Below, in pieces: positions 9,716 to 20,619 of a stretch of 57,701 nt of DNA. Position numbers and translations under genes: made by a program. Positions within the stretch are counted from its first letter, which is position 1; every line of letters begins with the position of its first letter. The notes below the pieces were generated by a model. The model was given only the letters and a program-made list of their open reading frames with translations. It did no database searches and was not told where the DNA came from. Origin of the DNA: Gamsiella multidivaricata (Eukaryota; Mortierellomycota; Mortierellomycetes; Mortierellales; Mortierellaceae); the NCBI RefSeq assembly GCF_025024155.1, contig NW_026251845.1:1-57701 (forward strand), given 5' to 3'.

Positions 9716-10822
9716 ATGTCCGAATTCCAGCGTGGATTGCAGGCCTTCGAACGACTCGTCAAATCAGATGAAGGCGTGCGCGCTGGTTCATGCCGCAAGT
9801 GCGGTGGAAGTAAGTTTATTTTCCATACGGTCGGCGATGCATAACAGACAATCAGGCTATGCATACTAAAGCGCCTGTGTCTCTCTGCTCTTCCTATAGG
9901 CGGGCACTTGACCTTTGAATGCCGCAATCTTATCAAGCTGGATGAACCCGCACAAAAGCCAAAGAGCAACTCACGGTTCGGGTTCCTGAAAAGGCAGCTT
10001 GGTGTCTCCCCTACTTCATCGCCCTCGCCTTCTGGAACAGGAGCATCATCCTCTGCGGGCAAACAGCCGAGCATTGGAAGGGAATCAGGATCTGGATCGA
10101 CTCGTAAAACAGAGACCTCCTCCTCCCAAAGAAAAAAAAAGAGGCAAAGCAGCGTTAGCAGCAGTGGCAGCAGTGGCAGCAGTAACAGTGATAGCGAGTC
10201 CGCTTCAGACTCGTCTTCAGACTCAGAAGATGATCGCCGACATAGAAAGAGAAAGCATCACAGGAAGGAATCTTCATCGAGGCATGCCAAAAGTAGCCAC
10301 AGGAGTCACAGGAATCGCCGTAGCTCCTCTCGAGATCGCTCTCGAGAGAGAAGCAGCCGTAGCAACCACAAGGCTTCAAAGAAAGAGGATCGTCGTCCAA
10401 GGTCGCAATCTCGTTCAGATTCTCGCTCTCCATCGCGCTCAAGATCTAAATCAAGGTACGGAGCGCCTGCAATGGCTGCTGTTGATGTTAATTGGTGTTT
10501 ATAGAGCAATGCCTTGTCTTTTTTTTTTTTATCGTAGCTGACATTTGCTATATCCTGCATTACTTTGTATAGAGAACGCAGTAGCAGACGAAGCAGAACT
10601 TCTCGACGCGAGGAGCGGTCCCGTTCGCGTTCTCCTGTTTCTTACAGACACCGTCGCTCAAAGGAAACAGGGCCTCACTCCCCCGATGGATCAAGAGGAC
10701 GTCCTCTCAGTAGGTCTGTCTCACCGATACGACGATCATACAGCAGATCGCATTCTCCTCCAAGACGTCAGGATCGTTCCCGCTCTCGCACTCCAATCGA
10801 TAGGGGTCGGGATCGTAGGTAG
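9716..10822 (+). CDS. SREK1IP1-like zinc-knuckle, RS-rich splicing factor
   Basis: Probable nuclear RNA-binding protein that contacts SR splicing regulators. Exons 9716-9809, 9900-10455 and 10573-10822 keep frame and encode 299 residues. Near the N-terminus a CCHC zinc knuckle is split by intron 1: CRKCGGSGHLTFECRN, almost the same as the knuckle of metazoan SREK1-interacting protein 1. The rest is low complexity: a Ser/Thr-rich linker, an acidic serine block (SDSESASDSSSDSEDD), then long runs of SR, RS and RSRS dipeptides in exons 2 and 3, typical of phosphorylated RS domains. Animal SREK1IP1 is about half this length and Lys/Glu-rich rather than RS-rich, so the tail is expanded here. The start is the first ATG after the CT repeat. 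It ends with TAG. Confidence 0.8.
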
Positions 10823-13230
10823 CATATGACAAGTTTTGGCAAATTTGGCAATAAAAATAATATACATATCACTATTGGACAATAGGCTTCATTTCTGTGT
10901 GGATAGGTTTGTTTCTGTTCCAGATGGCCAGCAGAGCGCTTGGTCGCACAAAGCATCTGCGTGATCGTCGTGATAGCAACGTGGGTGAACAGGCGGGAAG
11001 AACAAAGAAAAGGCGACTTGGACCTATTGTTCCGAGTGTGTTTTTTGATGTCGCTTGCTATAGAGTTTACAAAGAAATAATAATAAGGGTCGCATGGCAT
11101 CGTCGCTCGATGCCCCTCGGTTGTCTAGACCCGATCGAAAGCAGAACATCTTGATTGTCCAATCTGTTAAGGCCATAATCGTTAACAGCTTGCATACTTT
11201 GTAAGGAGAGGGAGGGAGTCCATATGAACAAGTCCATCGCAGATTCAAGAATAGGCTGGTTCAACTACTTCTGCTGAGCCATTTGCAACACGTTGCCATG
11301 GAAAAATAAAATAAAAAAAAAGGGATCGCAATGCCCCTGGAGCTGCAAGGACAGGGCGGGAGAAATATTAATGGCGTGTATACGCCACATCTGCTCTTTT
11401 TTGACCTGGATTTGCGAGGGTGCTGTCTCCACCCATGGTCACCCATGGATTCATTGCAATAAATGCAATTAAAAAAGGTTCCGGCCAAGGGCTAGATCGG
11501 TATGATGCTGAAGCTGTATCCTTTCAGGCGTAAATGCAATCCAAGACTTCTTACATCGACACAGCATCAACCAATGGCCACGACGGCAAACCCGCAAGTG
11601 GTGAGCACTCCCAAAAGAGTTGGAGAGCAAGCCCGTTAAATGAAAGAGCAAGATGCCGAGAATCAAGCATTCTGATTCTGGGCCGATTTGCCTTTGCAAA
11701 AAAATACAAAATACCTCAAGCAATAGTTTGATCAATTGTTGAAGGGCAGGGCGGGGGGTTGTTGGGGACAAGAAGAAAGGGACACCAAGGAAGAGGAGGA
11801 CTGATGTTCTTTTCCTCGCCTCTGCCCACCAATCTGCCGCTGTCGCCCTTTTCAGGTCTTCCATCGTTCACATCCCCCGACGTCGACGTCGTTTCGTTTT
11901 TTATCTTTGCTCTCTCGCTTGAGATAAAGAAACGATCAAGAAGAAAAAAGAAGCAAAATTGCGAGGCCGCCTTGTTCGGCGGCAAATCTGGGATATCAGG
12001 CACTGAGTTCTGCACCACAAGACGGATGCGTTTGTTAAACCATTCAATGGAGTCAAAAGGCGCTATCTTTTCTCTTTCTTTTTTTCTTCTCGCCATCTCA
12101 TCCCTTCCATCCCACACTTCCACCTTCCCCACACCCCTCTCCCTCTCTTCCCCCCTCCCCAACCCACGCCTCCTTTCGCCCTTGCTTCCCTTCCTCAGCC
12201 CTCAATCCACCCTCTCTAGTACACGTTCCCTTCCCACTCATTCTCTTGTTTCCTCATTTCATCCCCATCATCCCTTATTTCATTGTCCCATTCAGGACAC
12301 TCAACGCCTTGGGGCAAGGTAAAAAAACAACAAGCTGAAACCCCACGCGCGAGTGAGCCATCAGCGCCTACTGCACTGCAAAGAGACAAGGATAAGCTGA
12401 TGGGGCTCTCTCCTCTTTTTCCTCCCAACACCAACCGACAAGAGTAAAGGGCCGAAAAAGGGCAGGTGTGAGACTAAAGCGCACACATGGAACTGCAGAC
12501 TGCGGTGCTAATTGCACATACTTTGGTGTGCCAATCTAGGTGCCATGGTGCCTGGATTGGTGGCAGAGCATCCTCCCTTCCCTATCACCCTTCACTCCCC
12601 CAACCCCTGATGCCCCCACAGCTCCTTCTGCATCTTGAACAACGGCAGCGAAAGAGCTTTCCTCCCCCACTGGAGGTGCTTATTACATGGGTTTCTCGTC
12701 CTTGAATGAACTCTCAATTCCACTTCTCTCTTCTGGATAACAACAGCAAATGATGTCCGTCAATGGATCGCTGCTGCTGCGGGATCAACGAACCTCCTTC
12801 AGAAGAAGCCCTTTTGGCGCCATGCTCTTACTCTTCTCTTCAGCTGCGGCTCTTTGTTTGGGCGGGGTCTGCTTGAGCTCTCTCGCGTTTTGTCCGCTCT
12901 CTTGTTGTTTACTAACAGGAATATCTTTTCCATCTTGCTTATCGATTTTCCTTCCCACCCTCCCTTCTCCATCCAGACACGCATCGCCAAGGGACCACCC
13001 TCGCTCACGTCGCACAACAGATACACGCACCCACTCGAGAAAAGGAAGATCGTCTCTGTTTGTCGTCCTTCTAGTCCACGTCTTTTTTTTTTCTTTTTTT
13101 TTCTTTTGGCAAGAGGACAAACATTGGTCGTCTTTTTTTAATCCACCGGTCATTCAGGACATCCGATATACTCACAAGTAGCCGGCATCAGCATAAGCAA
13201 CAGCAACAGCATTCATCACAGTAATCCACC
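10823..13230. other. Long spacer and 5' leader of the Kelch-BTB gene
   Basis: No supportable gene. The segment has many homopolymers. It contains a perfect small hairpin, GCCGCC-TTGTTC-GGCGGC, near 11970-11987, and a strongly pyrimidine-rich tract from about 12060 to 12310. A second C/T-rich section with long T runs near 13082-13106 leads to the ATG at 13231, as expected of a long promoter and leader. Open frames here are pyrimidine-driven and lack motifs. Confidence 0.55.
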
Positions 13231-15939
13231 ATGCCAGCACCAGCGCCGGGGCTCCAGTCCATCTCGGACTTGACCACAACGTCCCGTATCACAACGGGCG
13301 ACATCCCCCCTCCCCTCGTCGGCGCGACAATGACCATCGTCGATGATAAATTATACCTCTTTGGAGGTCGATTGATCCAGACACGACAGATGACCAACTC
13401 GCTCTTTATACTCCATCTCGACGAGTTTCGCTGGGAGAATGTCTCCGAGATTGTCAATGTTATGCCCACACAGCTGCCCGTCGGCGATCCCGGCGCAGAG
13501 GACGAGAACGAGATGTCGCCTCCTCCCACAGAGAGATATTTCCACTCGGCAAACCCCTACAAGAACATGATCGTCTTCTTTGGAGGTATGGGCCCCTCCC
13601 TCTCCACGATTGACGGCCAGCAACAGGACCTAGTTGTCTTTGATGACATCAAGGTGCTAGATCTCGAGCTCTTGCAGTGGCGCCAGGTTCGCATTCCTTC
13701 TTCACCCCATGCACCTAAACCCCGTTACGCGCACCTCTCCAGCATCTCTGGCAGCAAGCTAGCTGTCATCGGAGGTCAGGATATCGGCAACCAATACATC
13801 GAAGAGATTAATGTTCTCGACCTTGATAGCTGGCAGTGGGTTGCCTCGATGCCCTTCGACAAGCACTGTGGATCCTACCGTTCCATTGCGGTCAGTGGTA
13901 GTGGCCAAGGGTCCGCCATCCCTCAGATTGGAAGCGAGATTGACCAGACCTCTCCAAACCCGCTCTCGCCCACGTCTGCAGACGGCTTCCCGACGTCCTA
14001 TCTTCGCAAGGCCTCTTCGAACTCAACGCTCCACTATACGCCCTCGCTTCGAAAGAGTTCATCCAACCTGGCACTCACCAAAAAGGGAGGTCCTATGTCA
14101 CGTCTCTCCGGTGGGGCGGGCAGCTTTGGCAACTTCAGCAGCTCGCCTCCTTCGGAAAATCGCTCGTCGATTTACCGTCTTTCTCATATTATGACATCCA
14201 CGCCGGTCCAGCAGGAGGAGCATCCCATCTACCTGTACTCGAACTTTAATTTCACAGACGTCAAGCGCGAGCTCCAGGTTCTCAGCCCACCTCAGTTCCA
14301 GATTCAGGATCACTCGCACTCTATGTCTGGCAGCTTGCTCCCACCCGGCCTTCGCTTCCCAACAGGCGCCATCGCAGGACAACATTTGCTTCTCTCCGGC
14401 ACCTATCTCACCAATACTCAGCAGTCCTTCAGCATCTGGTCCCTAAATCTCTCAAGCCTGGTCTGGACCCGCATCGATACCGGCTCTGTCTTCAGCTCTG
14501 GCTCATGGAACCGAGGTTTGCTGCTCGAGTCTTCGAATGCATACCTTGTCTTTGGAAACAGGAACAGGAGCCTTGCAGACGACTACCAGAATCGCCAGAC
14601 CAACTTTGAGCATGTCTCCATTGTCGACCTGGAAGCATTTGGTATCTACCAGCATCCACCCACGACGATGACCCAAACTGCACAGGAGTTGGGATTGGGG
14701 CTGCTGAATGATCCGGCAATGGCCGACTTTGAGATCTTGACCATCGATGGCCAGCGTATCCCAGTCAACTCTTCGATTCTAGCGGCTCGTTGGCCTTACT
14801 TTGGGGCGCTTTTGCGTGAACAGGAGGAACTGGACGCGGCAGCAAACTCGGGAAACACTGAAGAGAATAACGACTACGACCCATCGCTATTTGCAAAGAA
14901 GACCTTGTCCCTCCCGGAGCCGTATACAGTCGTTCTGGCATTCCTACAGTATCTTTACACGGACCATCTAGTAACTGCCCAACAGCATCATTCTCAGGTC
15001 TTATCGCAATTGTTGCTGCTCGCAGATATGTACGGTCTTGACCGCCTCCGCGATCTTGCAACACATGCTCTCCATCAAATGCTTAACATGTCCACCGCAG
15101 CCATGGTCTACGAAACCGCAGCACTCTCTCAGCAGACAGGACTCCAGATTCGGTCTCTCAAGGTCATGATTGCAGCCAAGAAGATGCTTCAGCAGCAACA
15201 GCTCAAACTTCAGCAACAACAGGCACAGAGTCAAAGCATCTCAGCAGAGCACGCATGGCGTGCACACGACCAAAGTGATGATCATGGTGCAGGACCCTAC
15301 GGATCAAATCCCTATATGTCACAGCAGCAGAATATCCACAGCCTCTTCCAGCCTACACCACCGCCCCCATTGTCCCCAGGATCTAACCCGACTTCACCGG
15401 ACTACCAGCGTCTCTCTATGAATGGATCTCAGGGAACAGCTTTACCGCATCCCATGGTCAGGAACAGGAGCTCGCTCCTGGGAGCAATGCAGCCCCAGCA
15501 CTGGAATACAGAGCCGCTGACGCCACCTCCAGCCTCACCACCACCACCAGCAGCAAACCCTCCAAAGTCAGCCCCAGCAGCCAAACAGTCGTTTTTCTCT
15601 TTCGCAGGATCCAAGAACAAGGCTGCTGCTCAACAGGCTACGTCCGCAAACGTGTCAAGTTCCGTAGCCAGTATCCGCTCGAATATCACAGGCACGACTG
15701 CAGTCAGCAACAATAGCAACGCTAGTAGCTCAAAGAGGGCCCCGCAGTTTGGCAACATGGGTATGTCGGTCCAATCTGACGCCGCCAGTATCCGAAGTGC
15801 CAAGTCTGGAGGGTCCGACAACAGCCCCGAGAAGAAGAAGCAAGACGAGCAACACAAGCGCGAAGTGATGCAAAGGCTTCTGGACGGATCCTTTGGTACT
15901 TCATTTGGGGGTGGCGGTTTTCCTGCGAGCGGATTTTGA
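13231..15939 (+). CDS. Kelch-repeat and BTB-domain protein, Ral2/LZTR1-like
   Basis: Single exon, 902 residues. Residues about 30-225 hold Kelch repeats with typical blade motifs (DDKLYLFGGRL, NMIVFFGGMG, SKLAVIGGQD). A Ser-rich insertion spans about 235-325, and further Kelch-like blades occur at about 375-460. A BTB fold follows at about 495-630 (ADFEILTIDGQRIPVNSSIL, then YLYTDHL and a helical LLLADMYGLDRL). The C-terminus is Gln-, Pro- and Ser-rich and ends in a basic helix. In Schizosaccharomyces, Ral2 has the same Kelch-then-BTB order and acts on Ras1; in animals LZTR1 directs Ras-family proteins to cullin-3. A role in Ras control, possibly as a Cul3 adaptor, is inferred from this order. 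The start ATG follows a C/A-rich leader (CAGTAATCCACCATG). Confidence 0.75.
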   Translation: MPAPAPGLQSISDLTTTSRITTGDIPPPLVGATMTIVDDKLYLFGGRLIQTRQMTNSLFILHLDEFRWENVSEIVNVMPTQLPVGDPGAEDENEMSPPPTERYFHSANPYKNMIVFFGGMGPSLSTIDGQQQDLVVFDDIKVLDLELLQWRQVRIPSSPHAPKPRYAHLSSISGSKLAVIGGQDIGNQYIEEINVLDLDSWQWVASMPFDKHCGSYRSIAVSGSGQGSAIPQIGSEIDQTSPNPLSPTSADGFPTSYLRKASSNSTLHYTPSLRKSSSNLALTKKGGPMSRLSGGAGSFGNFSSSPPSENRSSIYRLSHIMTSTPVQQEEHPIYLYSNFNFTDVKRELQVLSPPQFQIQDHSHSMSGSLLPPGLRFPTGAIAGQHLLLSGTYLTNTQQSFSIWSLNLSSLVWTRIDTGSVFSSGSWNRGLLLESSNAYLVFGNRNRSLADDYQNRQTNFEHVSIVDLEAFGIYQHPPTTMTQTAQELGLGLLNDPAMADFEILTIDGQRIPVNSSILAARWPYFGALLREQEELDAAANSGNTEENNDYDPSLFAKKTLSLPEPYTVVLAFLQYLYTDHLVTAQQHHSQVLSQLLLLADMYGLDRLRDLATHALHQMLNMSTAAMVYETAALSQQTGLQIRSLKVMIAAKKMLQQQQLKLQQQQAQSQSISAEHAWRAHDQSDDHGAGPYGSNPYMSQQQNIHSLFQPTPPPPLSPGSNPTSPDYQRLSMNGSQGTALPHPMVRNRSSLLGAMQPQHWNTEPLTPPPASPPPPAANPPKSAPAAKQSFFSFAGSKNKAAAQQATSANVSSSVASIRSNITGTTAVSNNSNASSSKRAPQFGNMGMSVQSDAASIRSAKSGGSDNSPEKKKQDEQHKREVMQRLLDGSFGTSFGGGGFPASGF

Positions 15940-17466
15940 AGCACAACACGACGATGTGCAATCCGATTGCTTCTCACACTGACACTGACGTCCCCAGTCT
16001 TTGCTTGAACACTTTTTTTTTCTTTTCTTTTTCCGTTTCTTTGCATCCACAGGACACCGCCACTCCGACTGAAGGAGCTGCATCGCCCACTCACTTTATC
16101 CTCGTCCTGCTCCTGCTCCCTCAACTCTTCCTTTCGTATCCATCTCATGGTTAAATGGGCTCCATCGATGCTCTCCCTCTTGGCTCTACTCGGTCTCGCT
16201 GGATGGCTCCATGGCTCCCATTTTACCGCCTCTCCGGATTGAAGATAATGATCGATCCACAGATACTGCAACGCCCTCCTCATTTGGTTTATTCCTCTCA
16301 TTTTTGTCTGATGTAAAAAGTTGTTTTCGTCTTGTTCATTTCATTTTCTTGACTACAATATATCATAAACGACCAGATGGTACCCGTGTGGTCCCATCCT
16401 CCAAAAATCAATGGATGACCATCGATAGCTACTTGAGGAACAAACCAATCCCAGTCGAAGTATCGCTGCAGAGGTACCCTTTGCAGGCTCTCTCTCTGCC
16501 TTTATTTCTTGGAAGATGCCATTAGACTTTCATTTTGCATCAGAGTTCAATCGAACAATGCAACGAAGACCTTGCGGGGGTGCTGATACCTAACTCTGTT
16601 CTCATTTTTGATTTCTGAAAAAAAAAATGGAGAGCGAAATGGCAGAGCAATATTGAGCAAAGAGGCATGAAAGGAGTGGTGCATTATATGATGGCATTAC
16701 CAGATAGACATTGCTGCCTTGACAAAAAAAAAAGGAAGGGGGGGGGAAACACGCACTGGCGACGTGCAGGACCAGTGGAAGTTCGCCAAGATCCTAGGCA
16801 CGTCCGGCTTTTATGGGCTAGGCAGCATCTGCGGTGGTGCTGAGCGACAGAAGGAAGCCGCTCGCCTCGTTCACTCTGTTCTTTGCTCTCGTGCTCCATT
16901 CGCTTCCGACTTGTCCTCACTTTACTTCTGCATCTCATTCCTTCTTTTGAAAAGAAACTTTATCTTGTTAGAAACCCTGCTTAAATTATTCGTATCATAT
17001 CGACTAGAGCTGAATGAAAAGACACCACTATTTGCGGTAATATCACTTATACTGCATGTAGTAGTACCAAGGCCCTTGTGCACCGGCGTCTACAAATTTC
17101 CTCAGGTGCACGCGTCGTTCCGGCATGCACGCGATAGGGATCGCGTTCCATACACACACATGCACGTCACCGCGTCAACTGGGACTTCAAACGCATCCAA
17201 AAAAGGCTCAAATTAGTTCTGATGCCGGTTCCCTGGGCCCCGAAGGGGCTTTAGGGGGTTTTTAGGGGGGTTTGATATATATCCATCCCGATTGTATGCA
17301 CTGTCAGTATTTCCGACTTAGAAGGTGGGGATGGGACATTGTGACTTTGAGCGTACAAAAGGACACCTGCGTCAATTTATCAATTGGGGAACTGTAAATA
17401 AAATAAACCCCTGATGCAAGCTGATTGCTATCATACCTCCAACAGTCATCACAAAGCACGGTCGCC
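15940..17466. other. Spacer between Kelch-BTB and Sos7-like genes
   Basis: Contains the 3' flank of the Kelch-BTB gene, several A-runs and a G-rich tract at 17235-17270. I see no coding region with motif support. Confidence 0.5.
17235..17270 (+). other. Potential G-quadruplex tract
   Basis: Four G-runs of 3, 4, 5 and 6 bases (17235-17237, 17245-17248, 17254-17258, 17265-17270) are separated by loops of 5-7 bases. Two of the runs follow TTA, giving telomere-like TTAGGGGG and TTAGGGGGG. The tract is about 200 bp upstream of a start codon. Confidence 0.6.
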
Positions 17467-19244
17467 ATGGATCCAGAAGCGACCAGGAGTTCCATTGAGC
17501 TCTGCAATGCGTATGTGGCACCTGTACTTTAGGAGAGCAACCAAGTTCGACGACATCAATTACATTGCGGGAGACTTTTTTTTTTTTTAAATTGCAATCT
17601 GACAGCTGGCCTTGTCTGTTCTTCGTTCTTGCTTGATAAGTCTTACGACCGAATTCCAGCACAGTCGGCTATACATCCATGGACTCCAAGAAGAATTCCT
17701 AGTCGAGAACAAACTCGAAAAACTGGAAGCTATCTCTGGTGGAGCCGCTATGGCGTTGACACGGACCGAGGGAGATTTACAATACTACAAGGTATTGATA
17801 TACTGTCCAGATGATGAAAGTGGACCGGGGCGATTATAGACATGAGAAGATAAAGACATATGCAATTGAGCCGCTTCATCTAATGTTGTGCCTTTGTCCT
17901 CTGATAGAGCCATTTCGATAAACTGGCGATCAGCTACACGGAATTGGCCACGAAAGAACGGTTTCTAGCATATATTGCGGAGGAAATCCCTCTCAACATC
18001 ACCTTGGACAGCAATCAAAAGATGGAAGCCAAGGCTGCAATAGCCAAAAAGGAAGAGGAAGAGACAGAGATGAGCGTGATTCAGTTGCAGGATCAGATTA
18101 GTGAGACTTCAGAGGCCGCATGCCGAGGTAAGGGGGATCCAGGAACTGCAAATAAGGATGACGGATCGTATTAATGCAACGTGCTATTTCGCGCTGCTCA
18201 GAGCTGACAATGTCTTTCTCTTACACTAGATTATGAGGAACTACACAAAGGAATCCTTGAATTGACAAAATCACTTAAGGATATACAAAGCATGGTACGC
18301 AGGAACCGTCGATACAGCGGTAGTCATGGCGTAGTGGAAGCTAGTGAACTTATAGACTGACCACGCGCGCTTATTGGGTTTCATAGGAGAGAGAGTTGAC
18401 GGAAATGAAAAAGATGGATGACCAGTACAGGGTATGTCTTGTCCTATGTTGACTTTTATGGTGGTCGTTTGATCCGCATGCTAATTATTGTTTTATTATT
18501 ATTATTATTATTATTATTCTTTCTGACAATAGGGCATGACATTAGAGCATTCTCAAAGGGTTCTAACAGCACAGGTATGGGAATTAGTTAGATTTTTCGT
18601 TGGATGGCGAACCTTGGTAAAAAAAAAAAAAAAAAAGCGACCAGGAACTGACAAGAAGCCCTCGGTCTCTTTTTGACCTTTCATATCTTCAGACCCAGCA
18701 ATTGCACCATCTTCACCAGGACTTGGAGGAGATGACTGCCGAGATTGAAAATCTGAAGTGGCAAGAGACACAGCTCAAGGACAGCAACCAGAGACTTGTC
18801 ACGCAGTGCATCCAGTCCGAGTCGCAGGCCAAGGAGGCTGTCAAGATGAGTGTCCTCCGTCGGCCCGAGATTGAGAAAGCGTACAAGGACTGTGTGGAGG
18901 CAACGAAGCAATACCAGGAGGGCGTCGGTCTCGAGTCGATTCAATTCTTACCAGAGTCCAACTCACTCATTCTCGAGTACAAGATCATGCCCGAATCGGC
19001 TACTCTGTACACTGTGAACCCCAATTTGGTTGCGAAAGTGAACGCGCGGAGCGCTAGGAACAGGAAACCGATTTTGACGCAGTTCTTGATCAAGATCCAT
19101 CCGAAGAGCGGTCGATTGTTGTCGGCAAATATTGAGAATGCAGGGTGCGATGTCAAGGACGTGATTCAGACGGCGAAGATGAGAAACGATATTGCCTTCT
19201 TGGTATCCGAGACACTCGACAGGGTGATGAAAGCCCATCCTTGA
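17467..19244 (+). CDS. Coiled-coil kinetochore protein, Sos7/Kre28(ZWINT)-like
   Basis: Seven exons with continuous frame (17467-17510, 17641-17791, 17908-18127, 18230-18294, 18387-18431, 18533-18574, 18693-19244) encode 372 residues. Residues about 60-230 are a long coiled coil. It carries SYTELATKERFLAYI, which resembles the ELETKEKFL motif I associate with fungal Sos7/Kre28, the partner of Spc7/KNL1 at the outer kinetochore. The C-terminal 120 residues form an RWD-like globular domain (SIQFLPESNSLILEYKI, then FLIKIHPKSGRLLSANI, then AFLVSE). RWD ends are common in kinetochore subunits. The identification is moderate; another coiled-coil RWD kinetochore subunit is possible. Introns hold a TTA/ATT microsatellite (about 18493-18518) and an A-run (about 18617-18635). 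Confidence 0.58.
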
Positions 19245-20619
19245 CGCCGGACTTAGGGACTATAGGAAAAAAAAAAAAAAAGCTTGTATTCATCTACTGT
19301 AGTACTATAATATTTTTATCCCCATCTTCAAAACAGTGCAAAAGCAAGATTCTTTTGGTCGTTTAAAATTGTATCATGAGATAGACAGGCAGAGAGACCA
19401 GCCGCGCGATATAACGAAAGCTGACCTGCGCGTCTGGGGGATCTGGTGTCAATAAAAAAGGCAATATAACGAAAGCTGCAGATTCGCTAGCCGGCTTTTG
19501 CCATGGGTGAGTAGAGCCAGTTCCATTTTAAAACTTACAAAAGACATACGCGAAAATACGCGTTCATGGCAAGTTATTAGCCAACTTGCGATACCTAGAA
19601 TTCAATGGTTTTTCTCCACTATCCTCAATCCGAAATATACGCCTCTGCATTCTTGTACACCTCGGTTCTGGGCTTCACGGCCACCGATGTAATGGAAATG
19701 TCAGCATTGGATAAGGAATTGAGTAATGTGTACTTGAATGAAGGCGCGACATTCGTTCCATGGTACCTCTTCGCCTACTCGAAGAAGTGTGATATTCACA
19801 GAGATACGGGCCGCCAACGTCCTGACGGCCGACAAGCTGGAGTTTATGACCACTGGCTTCGAGCTATGCATGGAAAATGGGATACTTACGATCGAACTTC
19901 CTATTCCCAGTTCGAGATGGTACCGCTTAAAACAGCGTTCGATAGGCTGTCACCCTTGAAGTATTCCATGACGAACAAGCCCCCCTCCACATGGTAAAAC
20001 TGTACGGTATACTTGTTGAACACTTGATTGATTATTTCCACCTCCCGTTTCGAGCTCTAGATGTTTCGGCTTCCGGGCGACACGGAAATCGATGGCTGTG
20101 CAACAAACCCCTAACACGAACATCCATAACATCAAATTGGCAACGCAAAAAGGGCCCATGGGTTTAGCGAAGGCCCTGGTCGTCCACCCTTGGAATCATT
20201 GTTCTCATTAATTAGACATGTTTCAGGCCATATAGACTAAAGCAAGTTAGCTTAATATGCTGCACCAGATCCTGTAGCATTAGGCGGGTCGTACGACAAG
20301 GAGTGAAGAAATCGCCATTGGCTGCATGGGATTAGTTCCTGGGCGCCGTGGGGAAAGGATTTCCGCCTATTTTGTTCTCGTTTCGATTATGATTTAGGCT
20401 GCATAGTGGGCACCGTTTCCTTTGATAAAAATGCGGATGTACGTTCAGAGCGTGCACGCACAAATCCCTTCTTTTTCTCACTGTCTTGGCCAAGGACCAG
20501 CACCCTCTCTCCCAGGCTTGTTTTGCTTTTCGCACCCATTATCATTCCCCCATTGCCCCTGGTTGGATTGTCTCTCATAAACAATCGCACTATCAAATAA
20601 TCAATACACAAACAAACAA
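19245..20619. other. Spacer with possible gene remnant
   Basis: ATATAACGAAAGCTG is present twice (near 19408 and 19464). From about 19605 to 19997 one plus frame is open for 130 codons, and a second frame overlaps it with sensible composition, which could be a frameshifted remnant. I recognise neither. The last 250 bp before 20620 is the leader of the proline dehydrogenase gene. Confidence 0.4.

Noticed and set aside
12750..13181. 143-codon open plus frame ahead of the Kelch-BTB gene
   Set aside because: Composition is driven by pyrimidine and T-runs, with no motif. It fits a leader or promoter.
16719..17216. 165-codon plus frame upstream of the Sos7-like gene
   Set aside because: No motif, starts beside A- and G-runs, and has the composition of a spacer.
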